Of a DNA stretch of 28,306 nucleotides, positions 1-7,961 are shown piece after piece; the first letter of the stretch is position 1; every line of letters begins with the position of its first letter. This DNA comes from Flavobacteriales bacterium. GTDB taxonomy: Bacteria; Bacteroidota; Bacteroidia; Flavobacteriales; PHOS-HE28. A program made the position numbers and the translations under genes. Under the pieces are notes generated by a model. It did no database searches, was not told where the DNA came from, and saw nothing but the letters and a program-made list of their open reading frames with translations. Location: assembly GCA_008016945.1 (NCBI GenBank), contig SSGN01000191.1:1-28306 (forward strand). The letters run 5' to 3'.

Positions 1-1
1 A

Positions 2-148
2 GCCGTGGATCCGGACCTCGACGCCTATGTCACCACCAAGGCCATGGACGGACTTTTCCTCCTGCTCGCCGACGAGGAGAAGAAGATCCGGCAGGACCCC
101 ACGGCCCGCGCCACGGCTCTGTTGCAGAAGGTCTTCGCCCAGCAGTAG
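2..148 (+). CDS. DUF4197 family protein, C-terminal fragment (5' end outside window)
   Basis: The reading frame enters at base 2 and runs 48 codons to TAG at 146-148. The visible part reads [19 protein letters not shown] followed by [13 protein letters not shown] and ends in KVFAQQ. The LDxYVTxKAxDGLF / EEKKIRxDP pattern is what I know from the C-terminus of DUF4197 proteins, which are small, usually exported bacterial proteins of unknown function. The start, and any signal peptide, lie left of the window. No terminator hairpin is obvious directly after the stop. The family call rests on memory of a short motif and is fairly confident; no biochemical role can be given. Confidence 0.7.
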   Translation, partial: AVDPDLDAYVTTKAMDGLFLLLADEEKKIRQDPTARATALLQKVFAQQ

Positions 149-368
149 GCATTTCACCCCGGTACTACCCGGAGTCCTTTCCCGGGGCCATTCCTTCACC
201 GTGCCGCTTTGCCATTACCTTGCCGTCCGCTGTCGTGTGCCCCATACTCCCGATGGCGTTCCTGAACGCGGGATCCCGGATACTCGACCCTGACACCAAG
301 GAGGCCCCGACCGAACGCCCATCCGGCACGCGGCCTGAGCACGAACCTCCAACCTCTGCATACCGACC

Positions 369-1271
369 ATGCATCCCATCGCCCTTACTCCTCCAGGCAC
401 CGTTATCGCACCCAGTGAGTTGATCCTGAACCCGGATGGCTCGGTCTACCACATCGCACTCCGGCCCGAACAGCTGGGCGACATCGTGCTGGTGGTGGGC
501 GACCAAGGACGCGTGGAACGCATCAGCAGGCATTTCGATCGCGTGGAACACCAGGTGAACAACCGCGAGTTCGTGGCGCATACCGGCGAATACAACGGGG
601 TGGTCATCACCGCCCTGAGCACCGGTATCGGTACCGATAACCTGGATATCGTCGTGAACGAGCTGGACGCATTGGTGAACATCGACCTGGAGGAACGCAC
701 CCCCAAGGAACATACCCGTGCCTTGAAGATCATCCGGCTGGGCACCTGCGGGGCTTTGCAGGAGGACATCCCGGTGGATACCCGTATCGTGAGCGCCTAC
801 GGCGTGGGTATGGACAATGTGCTGCACTACTACGCCTACGAGAGCACCGATGCCGAACTGCGCCTGCTGAACGCCTTGTTGCAACAGACCGAATGGCCCG
901 ATAACCTGCCCTTGCCGTACGTGGCTGCGGGCGATAAGGACCTGGTGGCCTTGCTGGGCCATGGGAACGTGACCGGCATCACCTACACCAGCGGTGGATT
1001 CTACGCCCCTCAAGGCCGGCAATTGCGTGGCATCCCCAGCATTGATGGGTTGAACGAAAGGCTCTCCGCATTCACCCATGAGGGTTTGCGCGGCAGCAAT
1101 TTCGAGATGGAGACCAGTGCCCTGTATGGACTGGGCAGCCTGCTGGGCCATCGCTGTGCCACGGTATGCACCGTGGTGGCCAATCGCCTGCGCAAGGAGT
1201 ACAGCAAGGACCACCACTCCGCCATCGATCGGATGATCACCGAGGTGCTGGAGCGGGTGACACGTGCTTAG
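369..1271 (+). CDS. Nucleoside phosphorylase (PNP/UDP family, uridine phosphorylase-like)
   Basis: 300 aa. The family cleaves nucleosides with phosphate to a free base and (deoxy)ribose-1-phosphate in purine/pyrimidine salvage, in the cytoplasm. Visible family motifs are VVGDQGRVER near residue 42 (phosphate-loop region), GIGTDN at 86-91, RLGTCGAL at 123-130 and FEMETSALY at 245-253, the ribose-binding Met-Glu signature. Length is longer than the roughly 250 aa of E. coli Udp because of an N-terminal extension and the 190-235 segment. The ATG at 369 is the first in frame that keeps the whole domain; no Shine-Dalgarno is visible. It stands between a DUF4197 gene and a transglutaminase-fold gene with gaps over 150 nt, so it is probably transcribed alone. 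Substrate (uridine or purine nucleosides) is not decided by what I can see. Confidence 0.9.
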   Translation: MHPIALTPPGTVIAPSELILNPDGSVYHIALRPEQLGDIVLVVGDQGRVERISRHFDRVEHQVNNREFVAHTGEYNGVVITALSTGIGTDNLDIVVNELDALVNIDLEERTPKEHTRALKIIRLGTCGALQEDIPVDTRIVSAYGVGMDNVLHYYAYESTDAELRLLNALLQQTEWPDNLPLPYVAAGDKDLVALLGHGNVTGITYTSGGFYAPQGRQLRGIPSIDGLNERLSAFTHEGLRGSNFEMETSALYGLGSLLGHRCATVCTVVANRLRKEYSKDHHSAIDRMITEVLERVTRA

Positions 1272-1425
1272 CACGGTCCTGTTCGGCCTCCCTTGCGTTC
1301 CACGATCCGCTGTTGATCCAGCTTCAACCCCGAACGGTTGAAACATGCTTCGCTCCGGGCTTTCACCCCGGGTGACGCCCCGATACTTTCGTTCCGATCC
1401 TCCGTGTAGAACGAAAGGAACGCCC

Positions 1426-2319
1426 ATGAGCGAGACCGAGATCCGTGCGCTGATCACCTTGATCGAAGATCCCGACGAAGGAGTCTATCAACAAGTTCGG
1501 GACCGTATCGTTTCCCTCGGCGACCCTGTGGTGCCCGTGCTGGAACGAGCCTGGGAATACGATGACCTCGGCGACCTCTTCCGGAACCGGATCGAGGACA
1601 TCCTGCAGACCATCCATCTGGGAAGCGTTACCGACCGGCTTCGCGCTTGGAAGACCAACGGTGGCGAGGACCTGCTCGAAGGTGCGCTCATCATCAGCCG
1701 GTACCGCTACCCCGACCTGGATGAACAGAAGGTGAAGGCCAGGCTCGCCTCCATTCGCCAGGATATCTGGCTGGAGCTGAACGACCACCTCACGGCTTTC
1801 GAGAAGGTGCGCGTGTTCAACCACATCTTCTTCCAGGTCCACGGTTTCAAGGGCAACAAGCGCAACTACCACGCCCCGCAGAACAGCTACATCAACGAAG
1901 TGTTGGACAGCCGCACGGGAAACCCGCTTTCCCTGGCCATCATCTACCAGGTGCTGGCCGAGGACCTGGGTCTTCCCCTCCGTGGGGTGAACCTACCGAA
2001 CCATTTCGTGCTGGCCTACCTGGACGAGGATAGCATCGGCGGGGCGGATGCCGGTCAATCCGGCGAAGAGAACGTGTTGTTCTACGTGAATGCCTTCAGC
2101 CAGGGCGATATCCTCGGCAGGAACGAGATCAACGAGTTCCTGGAGAAGCTGAAGATCGAGCCGCGTCCTTCGTTCTACGCACCTTGTACCAACTTGGAGA
2201 TCATCCGCAGGCAGCTGAACAACCTGGCCAACAGCTACCAGAAGCTGGGTGATGAGGATCGCAACACCGACTTGGAACGATTACGCGATCTGCTCGGGAA
2301 GAACGAAGAACCCCATTGA
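1426..2319 (+). CDS. SirB1/transglutaminase-like core-2 family protein
   Basis: 297 aa, cytoplasmic (no signal peptide). The N-terminal 65 residues are helical and HEAT-like (SLGDPVVPVLERAW). The central part carries the SirB1-type core: NSYINEVLDSRTGNPLSLAI at 153-172, then GVNLPNHFVLAY at 187-198 (many homologues have PGHF here). The C-terminal helices NLANSYQKLGDEDR look TPR-like, as usual in the family. Catalytic activity is not established for the group; no Cys sits at the expected transglutaminase nucleophile position, so it is probably a non-enzymatic fold member. I chose ATG 1426 because an AAAGGA stretch lies about 7 nt upstream and the extra upstream codons of the longer frame are non-conserved. 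A terminator hairpin follows the stop. Confidence 0.8.
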   Translation: MSETEIRALITLIEDPDEGVYQQVRDRIVSLGDPVVPVLERAWEYDDLGDLFRNRIEDILQTIHLGSVTDRLRAWKTNGGEDLLEGALIISRYRYPDLDEQKVKARLASIRQDIWLELNDHLTAFEKVRVFNHIFFQVHGFKGNKRNYHAPQNSYINEVLDSRTGNPLSLAIIYQVLAEDLGLPLRGVNLPNHFVLAYLDEDSIGGADAGQSGEENVLFYVNAFSQGDILGRNEINEFLEKLKIEPRPSFYAPCTNLEIIRRQLNNLANSYQKLGDEDRNTDLERLRDLLGKNEEPH

Positions 2320-2328
2320 CCAAGAGCA

Positions 2329-2360
2329 GACCCCGGCACCAAGGCGGCGGCACCGGGGTC
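2329..2360 (+). terminator. Intrinsic terminator-like hairpin after the SirB1-type gene
   Basis: GACCCCGG (2329-2336) pairs perfectly with CCGGGGTC (2353-2360), with a 16-nt loop, starting 10 nt after the stop codon. A short TTTGAA follows. The T-tract is weak. Confidence 0.6.
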
Positions 2361-2395
2361 TTTGAACACAGGACAAGGTCCTGGTCAGTGCATGT

Positions 2396-2557
2396 TCATG
2401 CGGCGGGGTACGCCACCGTGTTCTCCTCCGGCTCTACTTCTTTCGGTACCACGGCCTCGGTCTTTGCCGGTTCGGGTTCGGCAGGGGTGTTCCGTGCGAA
2501 GAGTTGCTCCTCGTCCGTTAAGCACAACAACAGGGTCAAGGTTTGGACAGGCCACAT
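2396..2557 (-). CDS. Possible small protein, Pro/Glu/Ala-rich (53 aa), low support
   Basis: An ATG at 2557 opens 53 codons ending in TGA at 2396. The first part is hydrophobic (LTLLLCL, residues 7-13), then charged and low in complexity (EPEPAKTEAVVPKEVEPEE), ending VAYPAA. The Pro/Glu/Lys bias resembles linker or TonB-like proline-rich tails, and codon choice favours G/C third positions like its neighbours. It could also be the leftover C-terminus of a decayed gene, since an in-frame TGA lies just upstream of the ATG. I recognise no family. It lies in a 393-nt gap between two terminators, so it would need its own promoter, which I do not see. Confidence 0.25.
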   Translation of the reverse strand: MWPVQTLTLLLCLTDEEQLFARNTPAEPEPAKTEAVVPKEVEPEENTVAYPAA

Positions 2558-2683
2558 GGGTCAGGTTGTTTCGTGAGGTGAGCCGGTCATCTGAGGTGGT
2601 GCAAGATGTGTGATGATCGGCCCGTTTGTCAAGACCAATACCGCAATTTCGTCGACGGACCGGTCCTTTCGTCTCCTGGACCA

Positions 2684-2708
2684 AAGGGCGGCCAGCGATG
2701 CCGCCCTT
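2684..2708 (-). terminator. Intrinsic terminator of the 526-aa secreted protein gene
   Basis: A perfect 9-bp stem, AAGGGCGGC (2684-2692) with GCCGCCCTT (2700-2708), and a 7-nt loop, lies 4 nt beyond the - strand stop at 2713. Read on the - strand, the last stem bases and the tail give CCCTTTGG, a short T-run. Confidence 0.75.
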
Positions 2709-2712
2709 GAAC

Positions 2713-4293
2713 CTACTGGAAGGAGACCAGCCCGAAACGGTAGTCGCGCTTCCGGGTGGCGTAGATGAACATACGATCATCGGCCAACTGATGACTGCCT
2801 TTCGGGCGCAGGATCAGGTCGCGCTTTTCGGGGTCCATGAGGGCTTCGCGCACCACATGGCCGTCCCTGCTCACGGTGGCCATGGTCACCACCGATGCCT
2901 TGCCGCCGAGGTCCATCGGTTTGAACTTGTCGCCGGCGGATCGGAAGAGGTTCTCCGCATTGTCGTTGAAGATGAAGTGCAACCGGTCGCCCTTCACCCC
3001 CACAGTGTAGCTGCTGTAGTAGCCGCCGTCGTTGGTGGTGTGTTGCCGTTTGGGGATGGTGGTGGCCCACTCGATATCGCCCTTGGGGTCCATGTTCACC
3101 ACGATGATATCGTTGTGGATGTAGTGCGAGACGGTGTGGCAGCTCTGCCCACCGTTCTGGGTCGGGGTGCATACGGTGGTCGTGTAGCTGTAGTACTGTT
3201 CTCCCACCAGGACAGCCCCGCCATCGTCGCGGCGGATGATCTCGTCCAGGTCGTACTCGAACAGTTGAAGGTCCTCGTCCTTCTTCTCCGCTTTCTTCTT
3301 CGCCTTCGCCTCTTCGCGAGCGGTCATGTATTGGGTGATCAGGTCGTCGGAGAAGGCTTGATAGCTCTCGTGTATGACGGCCTTCGTCCGTGGGTCAAGG
3401 CTCATGAAGAAGGCGCCCCGGACCTTGTTGCTCTCTTTGGTGCCGTACAGTCCACCGCAAAGGATCGGCCCCTCGCCTTTGTCCAGGCTGATGGTGAGGT
3501 CTTGCAGGAACCGATCGCCGCCGTGGATGGTGTTATCCAGGTGGGTCCCATCGGCCGAGAAGGTGATCAAGTGGTAGTCGTACGTGGCCTGGCCTTCCCG
3601 TTTCATCCTTCTTGCTTCCTGCTTTTCCGCGTATTTCATCCCCAGGGCGACCACATCTCCATCGTTCTCCACCCGCAGGTCCTCCACCACGAATTCCTTG
3701 TCGGTGTACGGCATGGTGACTTCCCGGTCCCACACCGGTGCCATCCTGCGGTCGTACACCCGCAGGCGGAATTTCTCCGCGCCATCCTTGTCGTACGGCA
3801 GGAATATGCTCACCAGGATGTGTTCTTCGTTGGGCGAGACATCCATCTGGAAGCCGCCGGCATAGGCCTTCCCTGAGCTGAACTCCGCCAGACGTTCCCA
3901 CGGTCCGGTGGGCACCATGTCCGATTCGCGGTAGGATCGCATGTACAGCGTGCGAAGGTCCTCCTTCTTATCGTACCGTTCGGCGAACAGGATGATGTGG
4001 TCGCCAGCCACCATCGCTTCTCGCAATTGGAGGTCCTTCTTGTCCAACTTGAGGTCCACGGGGACGAGGTACGCGTTGGCGAGGTCGGCGGTCATCTTCC
4101 GGATGAAGAGGTCGTCCTTCTTCCAGAAGGTCATGTGGACCGCGTCGTCGTTCTGGCCGAACAGGGTGCCATAGGTCCCTGTGGTCTTCTCGGTCTGCTC
4201 CTCGCCCCATTGGATGGTGGCCTTGTCGGTCTTGGGCTGGGCTATGGTCATGAGGGCACAGGCCATGGCGCCGAGGGTGGTGGTGGTTCGCAT
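2713..4293 (-). CDS. Secreted/periplasmic protein of unknown function (526 aa)
   Basis: The start at 4293 gives a Sec signal peptide: MRTTTT, a short hydrophobic stretch LGAMACALMTIAQ, then the charged mature protein. The longer frame upstream of this ATG only adds residues that spoil the signal peptide. The mature part alternates short hydrophobic strands with DG/DK turns (for example DGDVVALGMKYAEK and GDRLHFIFNDNAENL), which suggests an all-beta, propeller-like protein; that is an inference. A Lys/Glu-rich helix EEAKAKKKAEKKDED interrupts it past the middle. A Cys pair occurs near VCTPTQNGGQSCH, which could form a disulfide after export. No catalytic motif and no lipobox are visible, and I cannot name a family. 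It is transcribed alone, with a clear terminator 4 nt after the stop. Confidence 0.75.
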   Translation of the reverse strand: MRTTTTLGAMACALMTIAQPKTDKATIQWGEEQTEKTTGTYGTLFGQNDDAVHMTFWKKDDLFIRKMTADLANAYLVPVDLKLDKKDLQLREAMVAGDHIILFAERYDKKEDLRTLYMRSYRESDMVPTGPWERLAEFSSGKAYAGGFQMDVSPNEEHILVSIFLPYDKDGAEKFRLRVYDRRMAPVWDREVTMPYTDKEFVVEDLRVENDGDVVALGMKYAEKQEARRMKREGQATYDYHLITFSADGTHLDNTIHGGDRFLQDLTISLDKGEGPILCGGLYGTKESNKVRGAFFMSLDPRTKAVIHESYQAFSDDLITQYMTAREEAKAKKKAEKKDEDLQLFEYDLDEIIRRDDGGAVLVGEQYYSYTTTVCTPTQNGGQSCHTVSHYIHNDIIVVNMDPKGDIEWATTIPKRQHTTNDGGYYSSYTVGVKGDRLHFIFNDNAENLFRSAGDKFKPMDLGGKASVVTMATVSRDGHVVREALMDPEKRDLILRPKGSHQLADDRMFIYATRKRDYRFGLVSFQ

Positions 4294-4517
4294 GTCGTGG
4301 CGATGGTTCGCTCTACCGTGGGGGAAGCTAAGCACTTGTTCGGGATCACCTCAAGCTCGGCCCCCGGTCTCATTTCCGCCCATGTTTCGCCTATGATCGA
4401 GCTCGTGGACACCGCTACACGATGCGCTCTCGGCTGTGCCTGACTGAATGGTAGCCTCGGGCCCCTTCGTTCAGGGGATCCCAACCAGGCTATTGGGTAC
4501 CTCGAAGGTACGGTACA

Positions 4518-5402
4518 CTACCGTGCGGCTTTCAGCGTGTTCTGCAACAGGCTGGTGATGGTCATGGGACCAACTCCTCCGGGTACGGGTGTGATCGCCT
4601 TGCACTTGGGGGCCACCGAGGCATGGTCCACGTCGCCCACCAGACGGAAACCGCTCTTGCGTGTGGGGTCGGCGATGCGGTGGATGCCGACATCGACCAC
4701 CACGGCGCCTTCCTTCACCATATCGGCCGTGACGAATCCGGGTTTGCCGATGGCCACCACGAGGATGTCGGCCTGCCGGGTGATGGCGGGCAGATCCGCG
4801 GTACGGCTATGGGCCAGGGTAACGGTGCTGTTGCCGGGATAGGCGTTGCGGCTCAGGAGTATGCTGATCGGGGTGCCCACGATGTTGCTGCGGCCGACCA
4901 CCACGCAGTGTTTCCCGGCGGTCTCCACCTCGTAATACTTGAGCAGTTCGCAGATGCCGCTGGGAGTGGCCGATAGGAAGCATGGCAGGCCGAGCACCAT
5001 GTTCCCCACGTTCACCGGATGGAATCCATCTACGTCCTTATTCGGGGTGATGGTCTGCAGCACCCGGTCGGCGTTGATGTGGGGCGGTAATGGCAGTTGA
5101 ACAATGAAGCCGTCCAGGGTGGGGTCCGCATTGAGCTGACGGACCTGCGTCATGAGATCCTCCTCGCTGATGGTCGCCGGGAGTTCGATCAAGGTGCTGC
5201 GGAACCCCACTTCTCCGCACGCCTTCACCTTGGCTTCCACATAGGTGCGGCTGGCCCCGTCGTTCCCCACCAGGACCGCGGCCAAGTGCGGGGGGCGCCC
5301 GCGTTGCTCCAGGATGCGGATGGCTTCTTCGGCGATCCGGCGCTTCAGGGCCGAGCTACAGGCTCGGCCATCTAACACGTGGTGGGCGGTCTGGAGGTTC
5401 AT
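4518..5402 (-). CDS. folD: Bifunctional methylenetetrahydrofolate dehydrogenase / methenyltetrahydrofolate cyclohydrolase FolD
   Basis: 294 aa, cytoplasmic. FolD interconverts 5,10-methylene-THF, 5,10-methenyl-THF and 10-formyl-THF for one-carbon metabolism, using NADP or NAD. Family signatures are all present: YVEAKVK at 54-60 with the catalytic Tyr54/Lys58 pair, DGFIVQLPLP at 97-106, the dinucleotide-binding GRSNIVGTP at 170-178, and PVPGGVGPMT at 272-281. Length is normal (about 280-300). ATG 5402 starts MNLQTAHHVLDG, the usual beginning; the longer frame adds 45 non-homologous residues. It lies 159 nt downstream of ffh on the same strand. A TACTTTAA promoter-like element and a 12-bp palindrome sit just before the start, so it may also have its own promoter. 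Confidence 0.97.
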   Translation of the reverse strand: MNLQTAHHVLDGRACSSALKRRIAEEAIRILEQRGRPPHLAAVLVGNDGASRTYVEAKVKACGEVGFRSTLIELPATISEEDLMTQVRQLNADPTLDGFIVQLPLPPHINADRVLQTITPNKDVDGFHPVNVGNMVLGLPCFLSATPSGICELLKYYEVETAGKHCVVVGRSNIVGTPISILLSRNAYPGNSTVTLAHSRTADLPAITRQADILVVAIGKPGFVTADMVKEGAVVVDVGIHRIADPTRKSGFRLVGDVDHASVAPKCKAITPVPGGVGPMTITSLLQNTLKAAR

Positions 5403-5410
5403 TCGGGGCC

Positions 5411-5427
5411 TTAAAGTACGATCGTAC
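5411..5427 (-). promoter_or_regulatory. Possible folD promoter -7 element overlapping a 12-bp palindrome
   Basis: On the - strand TACTTTAA (5418-5411) resembles the Bacteroidota -7 box TAnnTTTG and ends 8 nt before the folD ATG. It overlaps the perfect palindrome GTACGATCGTAC (5416-5427). No clear -33 box is visible, so this is tentative. Confidence 0.35.
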
Positions 5428-5561
5428 CGCGAAACGTTCCTGACCGCCATCAGCTTCGCCATCCGTAGTCCCGTTCCCGAAGACGACGGCACCTCCACAG
5501 GACTTCTCTCCCCTTCTCCGCTGGCGTGCCGGTACACGGTTCCAGGTGACCTCGGCGCACC

Positions 5562-6902
5562 TCAGCGCCGCATGCCTTGCATCTGCTGCATCTGCCGCAT
5601 CATGTTCTGCATCTTGCTCTTGTCGCCCATCATCTTCATCATCTTCCGGGTCTCCTCGAACTGTTTCATCAACTTGTTCACCGCTTCCACGTGGTTGCCG
5701 CTGCCGCGAGCGATGCGTTGACGACGGCTGCCGTTGATGAGCCCCGGGTTCTTGCGTTCCTCGGGCGTCATGCTGTGGATGATGGCCTCGATGCCTTTGA
5801 AGGCATCATCGGGGATGTCGATGTTCTTCAGCGCCTTGCCCACGCCGGGGATCATGCCCATGAGGTCCTTCATGTTCCCCATCTTCTTGATCTGGGCGAT
5901 CTGTTCCAGGAAGTCGTCGAAGCCGAACTGGTCCTTCTGGATCTTCTTGTTCAGCTCCCGCGCCTGTTTCTCGTCGAATTGTTCCTGCGCGCGTTCCACC
6001 AGCGATACCACGTCGCCCATGCCGAGGATGCGCCCCGCCATGCGGTCCGGGTGGAACTCGTCGATGGCCTCCATCTTTTCACCGGTGCCGATGAACTTGA
6101 TGGGCTTGTTCACCACACTACGGATGGACAAGGCCGCACCACCGCGGGCATCACCATCGAGCTTGGTGAGCACCACCCCATCGATGTTCAGGCGGTCGTT
6201 GAACGCCTTGGCGGTGTTCACCGCATCCTGGCCGGTCATCGCGTCCACCACGAACAATGTCTCGTGTGGCTTGATGGTCGCCTTCACCCGGGTGATCTCG
6301 TCCATCATGGCCTCGTCCACCGCCAGGCGACCCGCGGTATCCACGATCACCACGGTGAAGCCGTGCGTCTTCGCGTATTCGATGCCACGTTGGGCGATCG
6401 CCACCGGGTCGGTGTTGCCCCGTTCGGCATACACCACCACGCCCAGCTGTTGCCCCAGGGTCTCCAACTGGTCTATGGCCGCGGGCCGGTAAACGTCGCA
6501 CGCCACCAACAGCGGCTTGCGCCCCTTCTTCCGCAAGAGGTTGGCCAGCTTCCCGCTGAAGGTGGTCTTACCCGAACCTTGCAGGCCGCTCATGAGCACC
6601 ACGGTGGGGTTGCCGCTGAGGTTGATGCCCGCGCTCTGCCCCCCCATCAGTTCGGCCAGCTCGTCGTGCGTGATCTTGGTGAGCAGTTGACCGGGGCTCA
6701 CGCTGGTGAGCACGTCCTGCCCCAAGGCCTTGGCCTTCACGCGGTCCGTGAAGTCCTTGGCGGTCTTGTAGTTCACATCGGCATCAAGGAGGGCCTTGCG
6801 GATCTCCTTGGTGGTCTCGGCCACGTTGATCTCGGTGATCTGGCCTTGGCCTTTGAGTACTTTGAAGGCTCTTTCGAGCTTGTCGTTGAGGTTCTCGAAC
6901 AT
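5562..6902 (-). CDS. ffh: Signal recognition particle protein Ffh (SRP54)
   Basis: 446 aa, cytoplasmic GTPase. It binds SRP RNA and emerging signal sequences and docks ribosomes to the receptor FtsY for co-translational membrane insertion. The N domain occupies about residues 1-95. The G domain has GLQGSGKTT at 106-114 (P-loop), DVYRPAA at 136-142, DTAGR at 188-192 and TKLDGDARGG at 246-255. The M domain holds SRRQRIARGSG at 392-402, the SRP RNA-binding helix-turn-helix, and an extremely Met-rich tail (residues 421-446). Length is typical. ATG 6902 (MFENLNDKLERAF) is the conserved start; the longer frame adds 51 unrelated residues. It lies between yaaA (80 nt upstream) and folD (159 nt downstream) on one strand. 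Confidence 0.98.
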   Translation of the reverse strand: MFENLNDKLERAFKVLKGQGQITEINVAETTKEIRKALLDADVNYKTAKDFTDRVKAKALGQDVLTSVSPGQLLTKITHDELAELMGGQSAGINLSGNPTVVLMSGLQGSGKTTFSGKLANLLRKKGRKPLLVACDVYRPAAIDQLETLGQQLGVVVYAERGNTDPVAIAQRGIEYAKTHGFTVVIVDTAGRLAVDEAMMDEITRVKATIKPHETLFVVDAMTGQDAVNTAKAFNDRLNIDGVVLTKLDGDARGGAALSIRSVVNKPIKFIGTGEKMEAIDEFHPDRMAGRILGMGDVVSLVERAQEQFDEKQARELNKKIQKDQFGFDDFLEQIAQIKKMGNMKDLMGMIPGVGKALKNIDIPDDAFKGIEAIIHSMTPEERKNPGLINGSRRQRIARGSGNHVEAVNKLMKQFEETRKMMKMMGDKSKMQNMMRQMQQMQGMRR

Positions 6903-6921
6903 GGGGAACGGAAAAAGCGCT

Positions 6922-6929
6922 CGAAGGTA
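6922..6929 (-). promoter_or_regulatory. Promoter-like -7 element TACCTTCG before ffh
   Basis: Reads TACCTTCG on the - strand, 19 nt before the ffh ATG. It is close to the TAnnTTTG -7 consensus of the Bacteroidota primary sigma factor and identical to the element before the AHSA1 gene at 10648-11154. No convincing -33 box. Confidence 0.35.
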
Positions 6930-6982
6930 GCGCCGGATGGGTTCCTTTCCAGCCAGCGGTGCACAATAGCTTCGGCCACAGC

Positions 6983-7798
6983 CTATTGCCTGATCCGTCC
7001 TCCGGCCAGCTTGGATGGTGGCCCCTGGGGGGCTGCCTCCCGCAGGTACACCCATTCATCGGCGGTGCTATCCACAGCCGAATAGCGATAGCCATCGTCG
7101 GAATAGGCTTTCAGCTTCTCGGCGTCGAGGATCCGGTTCCGGATGATGTGCCGAGCCATGCTCCCGCGCTGTTGTTTGGCATAGACCATCACCATACGGT
7201 AGCCTTTCGGTCCGCGGTCCTTGAAGACCGGGGTGATCACCCTGGCCCCAAGCCGTTCCGCATTCACCGCTTTGAAGTATTCCGTGCTGGCCAGGTTCAC
7301 CAAGGTGCGGGAACCGGCCTGCTCCAGGTCCTTCTCGATCAGTTCGGTGATCCTATCGCCCCAATAAGCGTACAGGTTCTTGGCCTTGCCGATCCGCAGG
7401 GAGGTGCCCATCATCAACCGATAGTCCTGGATCAGGTCCAACGGTCGAAGCACACCATACAGGCCACTCAGGATCCGCAAGTGGTGCTGGGCGAAGCGCA
7501 GGTCGGCCGAACTTAGACCGCGAACATCCAATCCCCGGTAGGCCTCTCCGTTGAAAACGAAGGCTGTGGGCCGCGCATTGGTCGTGGTGAATGGTAACGA
7601 CCATTCCGTGTATCGCTTCCGGTTCAACTCGCCCAACTTCGGGTTCAGCTCCAAGAGCTCGGCCAGTTGCTTCGTGCTCAAGTTCCGCAACGCTTTCACC
7701 AACACCGCTGCCTCCTTGAGCAGCTGGGGCTGCGTTGCGTCTTTGATGACCGGTGTTTCCTTGGCCAGGTCCTTGGCTGGCGAAAGCAGGATCAGCAT
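6983..7798 (-). CDS. yaaA: Peroxide stress protein YaaA (DUF328/UPF0246)
   Basis: 271 aa, cytoplasmic. In E. coli YaaA limits free iron and so reduces Fenton damage during hydrogen peroxide stress; the fold binds DNA in vitro. The start MLILLSPAKDL is the family hallmark (MLIxxSPAK). Other conserved blocks are FNGEAYRGLD, LRILSGLYGVLRPLD (about residues 110-125), LYAYWGDRIT, LVNLASTEYFKAV and the late YRMVMVYAKQQRG. Length is slightly above the usual 250-260. ATG 7798 removes nine unrelated residues of the longer frame. The gene is divergent from ppsA and sits 80 nt upstream of ffh, so the three - strand genes yaaA-ffh-folD may be co-transcribed. Confidence 0.93.
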   Translation of the reverse strand: MLILLSPAKDLAKETPVIKDATQPQLLKEAAVLVKALRNLSTKQLAELLELNPKLGELNRKRYTEWSLPFTTTNARPTAFVFNGEAYRGLDVRGLSSADLRFAQHHLRILSGLYGVLRPLDLIQDYRLMMGTSLRIGKAKNLYAYWGDRITELIEKDLEQAGSRTLVNLASTEYFKAVNAERLGARVITPVFKDRGPKGYRMVMVYAKQQRGSMARHIIRNRILDAEKLKAYSDDGYRYSAVDSTADEWVYLREAAPQGPPSKLAGGRIRQ

Positions 7799-7802
7799 GG
7801 GG

Positions 7803-7810
7803 GCAAGGTA
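7803..7810 (-). promoter_or_regulatory. Promoter-like element TACCTTGC directly before yaaA
   Basis: Reads TACCTTGC on the - strand, with only 4 nt between it and the yaaA ATG. If it is a -7 box the transcript would be leaderless or nearly so. Tentative; no -33 box. Confidence 0.35.
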
Positions 7811-7916
7811 GCGGTCGCCGGTCACCTCTGTTCGGTTCCATTGGCCACATGGGGGTGTATGGGGTGTTCAAGGGCCATTCAATGCCATGGCGTCCGTGCC
7901 GTTCGGATCCTTTCAT

Positions 7917-7948
7917 GGCCGGATCCGGTACCAAGAACGGATCCGGCC
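7917..7948 (+). promoter_or_regulatory. Strong hairpin upstream of ppsA (11-bp stem built from GGATCC units)
   Basis: GGCCGGATCCG (7917-7927) is perfectly complementary to CGGATCCGGCC (7938-7948), loop 10 nt, followed on the + strand by CTTAACTTTT. This has the shape of an intrinsic terminator, but no + strand gene lies upstream; it is 62 nt before the ppsA ATG. It could be an attenuator in the ppsA leader, or a double-stranded operator. Three further GGATCC copies are at 7905, 7962 and 7978. Confidence 0.55.
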
Positions 7949-7961
7949 CTTAACTTTTCGC

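Larger units (their letters stand above)
2320..2712. other. Intergenic region between convergent transcription units
   Basis: 393 bases between a + strand stop and a - strand stop. It holds one terminator for each side (2329-2360 and 2684-2708) and one weak small - strand reading frame (2396-2557). I see nothing else that I can support. Confidence 0.6.

Noticed and set aside
4395..4480. tRNA-like stretch in the gap between folD and the secreted protein gene (GCGCTCT and GTGGACACCGCTAC-like parts on the reverse strand).
   Set aside because: No 7-bp acceptor stem, no T-loop GGTTCRANTCC and no closed anticodon stem could be found on either strand.
5577..7085. A 502-codon open frame on the + strand opposite ffh.
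   Set aside because: It is the antisense shadow of the GC-rich ffh gene, His/Leu/Val-biased with no domain; the same holds for the long + frames opposite 2713-4293 and 17648-18979.
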